Source: Balneolaceae bacterium (GTDB taxonomy: Bacteria; Bacteroidota; Rhodothermia; Balneolales; Balneolaceae). From it: 5,013 nucleotides of DNA. The notes under the pieces are model-generated. The model was not told the DNA's origin, did no database searches, and saw nothing but the letters and a program-made list of their open reading frames with translations. The stretch spans positions 1 through 5,013 of the forward strand of contig SKWF01000019.1 in assembly GCA_007129085.1 (NCBI GenBank), written 5' to 3'. Both the position numbers and the translations under genes were made by a program. Every line of letters begins with the position of its first letter. Position 1 is the first letter of the stretch. Below are positions 1-5,013 of this stretch, piece after piece.

Positions 1-625
1 CAACCTTAATCATCTCTGGATCGGTCATAAATCGGTCCATCAATCGCTTAATCGCTTTGGGAACCGTGGCAGAAAACATAATTGTCTGGCATTTCCCCTC
101 TGAGTAGCTGAGGATTTTCTCAATATCTTCCCGGAAACCCATGTTCAGCATTTCGTCCGCCTCATCAAGAATCAGCTTTTGTAGGTTATTCAGGTTCAGC
201 GTTCCGCGCTTCAGGTGATCGATAACCCGTCCCGGTGTTCCAACAACAATTTGAACTCCTTTTTTCAGGGCTTTCAGCTGTCGGCCGATCGGTTGACCGC
301 CATATACAGGCAGCGTGTAAACACCATCGGTGTGGCGTGCGAGTTTAATCAGCTCTCCGGTTACCTGGATGGCCAGCTCTCGGGTTGGGCATAAAATAAG
401 AACGCTTGGAATTTTTGATCCTTTGTTTGCCTGCTGGATGGCCGGCACACCAAATGCGGCGGTTTTTCCGGTTCCTGTTTGGGCCTGTCCTACGATGTCT
501 TTACCCGCTAATATAGGGGGGATACATTCGGATTGGATGGATGTGGGCGCTTCGAAGCCCATTTCGTCTATAGATTTTAAAATTTCCGGGGATATTCCCA
601 GATCTGAAAAAGGAGTATCTTTCAT
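1..625 (-). CDS. deaD: DEAD-box ATP-dependent RNA helicase, DeaD/CsdA type (partial, C-terminus off the left edge)
   Basis: The visible 208 residues form the first RecA-like domain of a DEAD-box RNA helicase, which uses ATP to unwind short RNA duplexes in ribosome assembly, mRNA decay and cold adaptation. Motifs appear in order: an upstream F6 and the Q motif GFEAPTSIQ (23-31), motif I AQTGTGKT (48-55), Ia PTRELAIQ (80-87), a YGGQPIGRQ segment (108-116), Ib TPGR (130-133), motif II DEAD (154-157) and motif III SAT (185-187). The wording of HLKRGTL and LDEADEMLNMGF matches the DeaD/CsdA/CshA subfamily better than RhlE, RhlB or SrmB. The second RecA domain and any C-terminal RNA-binding domain lie outside the window, so the exact subfamily is inferred. 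The ATG at 623-625 is the only plausible start: the frame stays open upstream to a stop at 731-733 but has no other ATG, GTG or TTG. No Shine-Dalgarno motif precedes it. It is transcribed divergently from ispH. Confidence 0.95.
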   Translation of the reverse strand, partial: MKDTPFSDLGISPEILKSIDEMGFEAPTSIQSECIPPILAGKDIVGQAQTGTGKTAAFGVPAIQQANKGSKIPSVLILCPTRELAIQVTGELIKLARHTDGVYTLPVYGGQPIGRQLKALKKGVQIVVGTPGRVIDHLKRGTLNLNNLQKLILDEADEMLNMGFREDIEKILSYSEGKCQTIMFSATVPKAIKRLMDRFMTDPEMIKV

Positions 626-950
626 TAGAATATTGTTTTGTGCATTTAATATGTACCGTTCTCTTCGCGCATTGGAGCTCTTGATCCAATTCCCATTACT
701 TATAAATAATGTTCCTACCCAAAGCGCGTTTTACAAACATTCAGAAGAGAACTTCTTGAAGAGAGGCAAAAAGAATACCGGTTGGACAGGTCAGAATAGA
801 ACGAAAAATTGTTAGCCTTAAATATACGGATAATTGATGGAATATTTCCCATAATATTATTACAAAATGAACAGATGGAAGAATACGCGTGTTTCTCTTT
901 TGAAGTTTGTATCTTTCAGTACGTAATTAACAGAGAATTTCTACTTATTT
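626..950. promoter_or_regulatory. Divergent intergenic region between the helicase and ispH
   Basis: This 325-base stretch carries no convincing gene. Open frames that enter it are antisense continuations of the helicase region and resemble no protein. It must hold the promoters of both flanking genes. Weak candidates seen by eye for ispH are TATCTTTC at 910-917, which is close to the Bacteroidota -7 box TAnnTTTG but lacks a good -33 TTTG, and TTGATG at 834-839 with TATTAT at 855-860, only 15 bases apart. For the helicase, the minus strand has AATGTTTG at 741-734 with TTTG at 770-767, a spacing of 25 bases that is longer than usual. The right part is AT-rich and includes the perfect palindrome ATAATATTAT at 851-860. 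None of these is strong enough to call as a promoter on its own. Confidence 0.5.
671..690 (-). repeat. Short inverted repeat in the helicase leader
   Basis: ATTGGA (671-676) and TCCAAT (685-690) form a perfect 6-base-pair stem around an 8-base loop, ending 46 bases before the helicase start codon. DEAD-box cold-shock helicase mRNAs often have structured leaders, so it could be a leader hairpin, but a stem this short can occur by chance. No U-tract follows, so it is not a terminator. Confidence 0.25.
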
Positions 951-2201
951 ATGGCTCGAAAAAAATTCGAAATCCCCACCATGTTTCGCTCTCCCATTAT
1001 CCGAAAGGTAAAGGAGGCGAATAAAGTTGTTGATCCCCGTAAAAAAGATCTTGCTCCTTCAGAGCTGGATTTTGGCCCGGTTAAATTTTTAATTCCCCGC
1101 CATTTCGGTTTTTGCTACGGCGTGGAAAATGCGATCGATATCGCCTACCGAACGGTAGAGCAGAATCCGGATAAAAATATCTATCTGCTCAGTGAAATGA
1201 TTCACAATCCAACGGTGAATGAGGATCTGTTGGAACGGGGTGTAAAATTTCTGTTTGATACGGACGGTACGGTGCGAATTCCCATAGAGTCACTTTCGGC
1301 TGATGATATTGTGATTGTACCAGCTTTTGGTACTACTATTGAAATTCAGGAGAAGCTGCAGGAGCAGGGAATTGATCCATACCAATATAATACTACGTGC
1401 CCGTTTGTGGAAAAGGTGTGGAAGCGTGGTAAACAGCTCGGTAAAAAAGGATATAGCCTCGTTGTACACGGCAAGCATGAGCACGAAGAGACCCGCGCTA
1501 CATTTTCGCACAGTGCAGATCACTCGCCGGTAGTTGTTGTGCTGAACCCCGAAGAGGCAAAAATATTGGCCGATATTATGACGGAGAAACGGCCGCTGAG
1601 TGATTTTGAGAAACACTTTGGCCATAAAAGCACAGATGGTTTCAACCCACTGGAAGATTTGGAAAACTTTGGGGTTATCAATCAAACCACCATGTTGGCA
1701 ACGGAAACCCAAGAGGTGATGGATATCTTAAAAGAGGCAGCGGCCAAGAAATTTGGAGAGGAGGATGTGCTTAATCACTTTGCAGACACCTCAGATACGC
1801 TCTGTTACGCCACGAATGAGAATCAGTCGGCCACCTACGCCCTGGCGGATGCGGCCCCGGATATCGCCATTGTGGTTGGCGGGTACAACTCCTCCAATAC
1901 CATGCACCTGGTGGAAATTCTGGAGGATTACTGTCCCACTTTCCATATTCGGGATGCCGAAGAGTTTGACGGCCCCGCTGAAATTCAGCATTTCAATCAG
2001 TGGAAAAAAGAGATGGTTACGACCAAAAACTGGCTGCCTGTAGACGGAAATAAACTTACAATTGCACTTACTTCTGGTGCATCGTGCCCGGATGTTTTGG
2101 TGGATGAAGTGTTGCTGAAGGTATTGTCTTATTTCTCGGAGAGTAAAGAGGTGGATGATGTCATCAAGCCGTTTGAAAAAACGATGGCTACAGCTACTTA
2201 A
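951..2201 (+). CDS. ispH: 4-hydroxy-3-methylbut-2-enyl diphosphate reductase, long plant/cyanobacterial-type IspH
   Basis: IspH is the cytosolic [4Fe-4S] enzyme that reduces HMBPP to IPP and DMAPP in the last step of the MEP isoprenoid pathway. The three cluster cysteines are C55 (GFCYGVENA), C150 (TTCPFVEKVW) and C285 (LCYAT). Substrate-site motifs are H85 in MIHNPTVN, the HEET motif 178-181, NQTTML 244-249, YNSSN 312-316 and SGASCPD 375-381. At 416 residues it is far longer than the roughly 300-320-residue E. coli form. The PAFG motif (124-127), HGK..HEET and DGF.P..DL (229-236) mark it as the plant/cyanobacterial type. It has an N-terminal extension of about 45 basic residues before the first cluster cysteine and about 20 residues of tail. 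The ATG at 951 is chosen because an in-frame TAA at 924-926 closes the frame upstream and no other start lies between. No Shine-Dalgarno motif is seen. It is monocistronic here, convergent with the YbbR gene. Confidence 0.97.
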   Translation: MARKKFEIPTMFRSPIIRKVKEANKVVDPRKKDLAPSELDFGPVKFLIPRHFGFCYGVENAIDIAYRTVEQNPDKNIYLLSEMIHNPTVNEDLLERGVKFLFDTDGTVRIPIESLSADDIVIVPAFGTTIEIQEKLQEQGIDPYQYNTTCPFVEKVWKRGKQLGKKGYSLVVHGKHEHEETRATFSHSADHSPVVVVLNPEEAKILADIMTEKRPLSDFEKHFGHKSTDGFNPLEDLENFGVINQTTMLATETQEVMDILKEAAAKKFGEEDVLNHFADTSDTLCYATNENQSATYALADAAPDIAIVVGGYNSSNTMHLVEILEDYCPTFHIRDAEEFDGPAEIQHFNQWKKEMVTTKNWLPVDGNKLTIALTSGASCPDVLVDEVLLKVLSYFSESKEVDDVIKPFEKTMATAT

Positions 2202-2231
2202 TTTTTTCGATTCGGAAATAAATTCAGACAC

Positions 2232-2248
2232 AAGACACGCGAAGTCTT
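2232..2248 (+). terminator. Possible weak hairpin after ispH
   Basis: AAGAC (2232-2236) and GTCTT (2244-2248) pair over a 7-base loop about 30 bases after the ispH stop codon, followed by ATTTAG. The stem is only 5 base pairs and the T-tract is poor, so this is a tentative terminator. The run of six T at 2202-2207 lies before the hairpin and does not help. Confidence 0.2.
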
Positions 2249-2259
2249 ATTTAGATCCA

Positions 2260-2297
2260 ATATCATTATTCCCAAATCATTAAGTCTGGAATGATAT
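2260..2297. repeat. Inverted repeat between convergent ispH and ybbR, possible bidirectional terminator
   Basis: ATATCATT (2260-2267) is exactly repeated in inverse as AATGATAT (2290-2297), giving an 8-base-pair stem with a 22-base loop. A second ATCATT at 2276-2281 could pair with 2290-2295 instead, with an 8-base loop. The position between two convergent genes suits a shared terminator, but neither side has a T-tract, so the role is inferred from position only. Confidence 0.3.
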
Positions 2298-2300
2298 AGG

Positions 2301-3305
2301 CTATTGTGGAAGAATATTATAGTACGATACCCGGGTTGGCTGAAAGTTTCGGAGGCGCACATCAAATTCATCGGTAGCGAGCTCAATTTCCGGGGTAATT
2401 AAACCCGTTTCATCCTCTTCAATTTCGGTGTAATCAACGTAGGCAAGGTATGGACGGGTGCCCTGTATATCGTTGTACTGATCGATGGGTACATCAAACC
2501 GAACGGTAATGGAGGATGGTGTATATGTAATTGCTTTGCCGGAAGGCAAGTTTCGGGTTCTGATGGGAATTCGAACCTGTGATTCCGTAAACTCTGCAAC
2601 TTGTGCCTGGAATTGAGCTGATAACGGCTCTATTGAAATTCCCGGCCCGGCAACCTCGAGGTTTACATCCATATTAACGTTGTTTGATATATCTGTCAGC
2701 TCAACGTCGTTGGTTCGCCATTCATCAATCTCTTCAATTTGGGAAATTGGGCCTGATATAGTAATGCTGTCCGGTGATAATGAATAGTCGCCAATCAACC
2801 CGTACTGTTCTCTAAAAGAGAGTGAAACCTGCGAACGCAGCGGTATTTTGCGGGTAACTTTTTGCTCCGTTTCGATCGCTACGATAATTGGATCTACCTG
2901 CAGAACATTCAGGTCCGAGATGGTACCTACTTGCTGACGGACCTGGTCAAAAAGGTTGATTTGCTGATCGTCAGCATTGAGTGTTATGGCGGGTGGATTG
3001 CTGTATAAAGAAATTAAATTCCACCCCTCGCCACTTAGGCTTACGGCAGCACGTTCGGGGACTTCGTTACTTAGTGCTACATCTTCAGGGAGGTTGGTAA
3101 TTTCGATGGGCAGCATTAGGGTAACATTATAATCCCGGCCAAGGTTAACGATAAGCCACAGGCTGAGTGCGAAAGTAAAGGATACGACAAAAGCGATAAT
3201 CTTTTGACGAGTAAAAAACTCTCCGGATGTCTCTTTGTCATCCGGTTCCGATTTACCCGTAAAAAAGAGGTTTATGCGTTCCTGTATTTTGCTGTATAGA
3301 CTCAT
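2301..3305 (-). CDS. Membrane-anchored YbbR-domain protein (CdaR-like)
   Basis: This 334-residue protein has a polar cytoplasmic N-terminus (1-35), one hydrophobic membrane segment (about 36-55, KIIAFVVSFTFALSLWLIVN) and an extracytoplasmic beta-rich remainder. There is no cleavable signal peptide. The outer part looks like successive YbbR repeats at roughly 60-150, 151-240 and 243-334. Each has the family pattern of a charged beta strand, such as KIPLRSQV (153-160) or RIPIRTRNL (245-253), followed by a P-x-S-I-T-[IV] strand (178-183, 263-268). In Firmicutes the YbbR protein CdaR binds and modulates the membrane diadenylate cyclase CdaA. No cyclase gene is in view, so that role is not shown here. 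It starts 19 bases after the DUF721 gene and is the last gene of the recF cluster before convergent ispH. The start is fixed by an in-frame TGA at 3309-3311, just upstream of ATG 3303-3305. No Shine-Dalgarno motif is seen. Confidence 0.88.
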   Translation of the reverse strand: MSLYSKIQERINLFFTGKSEPDDKETSGEFFTRQKIIAFVVSFTFALSLWLIVNLGRDYNVTLMLPIEITNLPEDVALSNEVPERAAVSLSGEGWNLISLYSNPPAITLNADDQQINLFDQVRQQVGTISDLNVLQVDPIIVAIETEQKVTRKIPLRSQVSLSFREQYGLIGDYSLSPDSITISGPISQIEEIDEWRTNDVELTDISNNVNMDVNLEVAGPGISIEPLSAQFQAQVAEFTESQVRIPIRTRNLPSGKAITYTPSSITVRFDVPIDQYNDIQGTRPYLAYVDYTEIEEDETGLITPEIELATDEFDVRLRNFQPTRVSYYNILPQ

Positions 3306-3324
3306 GAATCAAATATGGGGAATT

Positions 3325-3624
3325 CTATGTTGCTCTGACAATAATTTCTTTTACAATTTTAGCGTCTACTTTATCATTTAGTTTTTTGATGATGCTGTAT
3401 CTGTTTGAGTGAATTTCGTGTCGCCAGGCGGCATTATCAACTTCAATGATTAATCTATCCCCTTCAAAATGGATATTTTTTGTGATTTCAGAAATTTGTT
3501 CGCCTACAACCTCGGGCCAGACGTGTAGTACCATGCCCCGCTTGAATTTTGTGCGGTGCGGAATCTTTTTCAAAAAATCTTTCAGCAGCTGATCCATCGA
3601 CTGCGGTTTATTTCCAAAAGCCAT
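3325..3624 (-). CDS. DUF721 / DciA-family protein, putative replicative helicase loader
   Basis: This small basic 99-residue protein is a compact single-domain member of DUF721, the family that includes DciA, the widespread loader of the replicative helicase DnaB in bacteria lacking DnaC or DnaI. The family marks are the V-W-P-E-V-V-G segment (W36, P37, G41), which follows a basic stretch (R24-R29), then the strand DRLIIEVDNAAWRHE (56-70) with conserved W67, H69 and E70, and a C-terminal basic helix-strand ending at IIVRA. It lacks the long C-terminal extensions of many proteobacterial DciA proteins. Its ATG begins one base after the recF stop codon (TAA T ATG), so translation is probably coupled to recF. 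A recF-DUF721 pair is also known near dnaA-dnaN in Actinobacteria. The loader function is inferred from family and neighbour. Confidence 0.9.
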   Translation of the reverse strand: MAFGNKPQSMDQLLKDFLKKIPHRTKFKRGMVLHVWPEVVGEQISEITKNIHFEGDRLIIEVDNAAWRHEIHSNRYSIIKKLNDKVDAKIVKEIIVRAT

Positions 3625-3625
3625 A

Positions 3626-4756
3626 TTAATACTTATTTGTTACTGTTCCATTGTGAACATCAAACCAGGAGTTGCTACTGTTCCCATCAAATTGACTGAT
3701 GGTAAATGGGCGCTCAGAAGCAGAAGTTATAAACGTTTGTCCGGTGTGTTTCGTCAGTGTTTCGGTAATAATATCGGTTTTTTGTTGATCCAAATTGCCA
3801 AACACATCATCGAGTAACATAATAGGCAAATCGTCCAGCTCATCAGAATAATAAAAGAGCTGGGCCATTTTCAAAGCCATGGAAAATAGCCGGTGCTGCC
3901 CCTGCGACCCGTAGTTTCGGAGCTCCATATCGCCAAGATAAAATACTACTTCATCGCGGTGTGGGCCAATAATTGTCTGTTCCCGGTCTACTTCTTTTTC
4001 AAAATTTTTGTCCAGCTCTTCATTATACCGTTCTGATATTTTGTCGATGCTATCGGTAGCATCGGTAATAGTTTGATAAACCAGCGATGGCTTTAGGTCG
4101 AGCCCGGAAATGGTTCGGTACTGGAGCGCCAGGTATGTCTTAAATCGTTCCAGAACTTCCGCGCGCTTATGGATTAGCCGAGCCCCGGTTTCTACAAGTT
4201 GAAGGTCCCACGGTTCAAGATAACTACGAAGTGTTTGAAGTGGTCCGCGAAATTCCTGCAGGAGTTTGTTGCGTTGCTTTCGAATGCGGCGATAATCAAT
4301 CAGATCCCGCAGGTATTTTGGGGAGATTTGGCTAATCATGCTATCTAAGAATGATCGCCGTTCGGATGGCCCTTCACTAGTTAAGGCTAAATCTTCGGGA
4401 CTTAGTACTACAATAGGTACCATTCCAATCAGGTCGGAAAGCCGTTCGAGCGGGCTGTCGTTCACAAATATTTTTTTCCCTTCACCGCGCGAGTAGCTAC
4501 AGCTTACTTTAAATGATGAACGAATTTCTCCGGTGAAATCCCCATCAACCATAAAGTATTTTTCGTCGTGGTTTGCCACGTATCGATCACTCGTTGCCAC
4601 AAAACTTCGGCTCATGCAGAGGTAGTGAATGGCATCAATCAGGTTAGTTTTTCCCGATCCGTTGGCACCGGTAATTAAATTGAGGTGGGGCGCAAAATGG
4701 ACTTCCGTCTCTTTATGATTTCTGAAATTGGTAAGTTTGAGACGATTTATGCGCAT
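3626..4756 (-). CDS. recF: DNA replication and repair protein RecF
   Basis: RecF is an SMC/ABC-type ATPase that binds gapped DNA and, with RecO and RecR, helps load RecA at stalled forks and gaps. With the start chosen here it has 376 residues, close to the usual 360-375. The N-terminus MRINRLKLTNFRNH is the classic RecF opening. Walker A is GANGSGKT (30-37), the GPSERRSFLD segment lies at 129-138, GPHRDE at 264-269, the ABC signature SQGQHR at 284-289, Walker B LLDD at 314-317 and the D-loop GNLD at 320-323. All catalytic elements are intact. The frame stays open to an upstream ATG at 4790-4792, giving 12 more residues (MLTTCYSFSYNK), but these do not fit the family and that ATG lies inside a hairpin, so ATG 4754-4756, preceded by an A-rich ACAACAAA, is preferred. 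It heads a recF-DUF721-ybbR cluster, 89 bases after eno. Confidence 0.96.
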   Translation of the reverse strand: MRINRLKLTNFRNHKETEVHFAPHLNLITGANGSGKTNLIDAIHYLCMSRSFVATSDRYVANHDEKYFMVDGDFTGEIRSSFKVSCSYSRGEGKKIFVNDSPLERLSDLIGMVPIVVLSPEDLALTSEGPSERRSFLDSMISQISPKYLRDLIDYRRIRKQRNKLLQEFRGPLQTLRSYLEPWDLQLVETGARLIHKRAEVLERFKTYLALQYRTISGLDLKPSLVYQTITDATDSIDKISERYNEELDKNFEKEVDREQTIIGPHRDEVVFYLGDMELRNYGSQGQHRLFSMALKMAQLFYYSDELDDLPIMLLDDVFGNLDQQKTDIITETLTKHTGQTFITSASERPFTISQFDGNSSNSWFDVHNGTVTNKY

Positions 4757-4781
4757 TTTGTTGTAAGAAAATGAATAACAG

Positions 4782-4836
4782 GTAGTGAGCATAGAGCGTG
4801 GAAACCCACACCCTATACCATATCTCTACTCACTAC
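4782..4836 (-). terminator. Strong hairpin between eno and recF, putative terminator or attenuator
   Basis: Read as minus-strand RNA, 4819-4806 pairs with 4801-4788 over a 4-base loop (GUUU, 4805-4802). This is a 14-pair stem with ten Watson-Crick and four G-U pairs. Outside it, GTAGTGAG (4836-4829) is perfectly complementary to CTCACTAC (4789-4782). The same 3' arm could instead extend this outer stem with TAGAG (4828-4824) against CTCTA (4796-4792), which excludes the inner hairpin. A moderately T-rich stretch (TGTTATTCATTTTCTT) follows at 4780-4765. It begins 9 bases after the eno stop codon and so probably terminates eno transcription wholly or in part ahead of recF. An attenuator role for the alternative pairings is speculative. 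Confidence 0.55.
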
Positions 4837-4845
4837 GAGTTAATT

Positions 4846-5013
4846 TTAAAGCCCAAATGCATCTTTGCCGAGGAACATCGCTGCATCTGCAAGCTCTTCT
4901 TCAATTCGCAGGAGCTGGTTGTATTTAGCCACACGATCTGTACGGCTCATTGACCCTGTTTTAATCTGTCCGGCATTTGTTGCAACGGCCAGATCGGCAA
5001 TGGTTGTATCTTC
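4846..5013 (-). CDS. eno: Enolase (phosphopyruvate hydratase), C-terminal 55 residues (5' part off the right edge)
   Basis: Enolase interconverts 2-phosphoglycerate and phosphoenolpyruvate in glycolysis and gluconeogenesis and also associates with RNA-degrading complexes in some bacteria. The visible fragment starts at EDTTIADLAVAT, which normally follows the SHRSGE motif, continues through GQIKTGSMSRTDR (15-27 of the fragment), whose lysine in QIKTG is the conserved active-site lysine (K392 in E. coli), and then the nearly invariant VAKYNQLLRIEEEL (28-41). It ends normally at KDAFGL with a TAA at 4846-4848. Nothing suggests truncation other than the window edge. It is on the same strand as recF and 89 bases upstream of it, with a hairpin between. 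Confidence 0.96.
   Translation of the reverse strand, partial: EDTTIADLAVATNAGQIKTGSMSRTDRVAKYNQLLRIEEELADAAMFLGKDAFGL

Noticed and set aside
330..815. A 161-codon open frame on the plus strand starting inside the helicase
   Set aside because: It is antisense to a clear DEAD-box helicase for most of its length, and its translation has no recognisable pattern.
851..860. Perfect palindrome ATAATATTAT as an operator
   Set aside because: A 10-base AT-only palindrome in an AT-rich region is expected by chance, and no second copy is seen.
809..1024. A 71-codon plus-strand frame overlapping the start of ispH
   Set aside because: It runs into ispH in another frame, and its product resembles nothing. 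The ispH frame has full family motifs.
1290..1712. A 140-codon minus-strand frame inside ispH, and similar frames at 1753-2043 and 1791-2231
   Set aside because: All lie opposite or out of frame with the conserved IspH core and look like shadows of it.
2202..2207. T6 run directly after the ispH stop codon as a terminator
   Set aside because: There is no stem just upstream of it that could act with it; the bases before it are coding.
1..5013. A new defence, mobile or otherwise undescribed system
   Set aside because: Every sizeable gene belongs to a known housekeeping or conserved family, and I saw no direct-repeat array, transposase, integrase, toxin-antitoxin pair or compositional break.

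Overview
The window looks like ordinary housekeeping chromosome from a Bacteroidota-related bacterium. A member of the Balneolia/Rhodothermia side is my best guess, but this is inference from style and not from a marker gene. The clues are moderate GC, start codons preceded by A/T-rich leaders with no Shine-Dalgarno motif at any of the five starts seen, a DciA/DUF721 gene directly after recF, a membrane-anchored YbbR protein, and a long plant/cyanobacterial-type IspH.

Layout from left to right: (1) 1-625, minus strand, the N-terminal half of a DeaD/CsdA-type DEAD-box RNA helicase whose C-terminus runs off the left edge. (2) 626-950, a 325-base divergent intergenic region holding the control signals of the helicase and of ispH. 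It has one short hairpin and no confident promoter. (3) 951-2201, plus strand, ispH, the last enzyme of the MEP isoprenoid pathway. (4) 2202-2300, a short convergent spacer with inverted repeats. (5) 2301-4756, minus strand, a compact recF - DUF721 - ybbR cluster, transcribed in that order and probably as one unit. (6) 4757-4845, a spacer with a strong hairpin. (7) 4846-5013, minus strand, the last 55 residues of enolase, entering from the right edge.

Functionally, recF and the DUF721/DciA gene are a DNA replication and repair pair (gap repair loading and helicase loading). They are almost overlapping (1-base gap) and so probably translationally coupled. The YbbR gene follows after 19 bases. 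Its relatives modulate the diadenylate cyclase CdaA in Firmicutes, but no cyclase gene is visible here. Enolase lies upstream in the same direction, separated by an RNA hairpin that could terminate or attenuate read-through into recF. IspH and the helicase are separate transcription units.

I found no mobile element, CRISPR array, tRNA or rRNA, and no candidate for a new defence or other undescribed system. The observations most worth a second look are the eno-recF hairpin, whose imperfect pairs are all G-U when read as minus-strand RNA, and the orphan YbbR gene in a recF operon.
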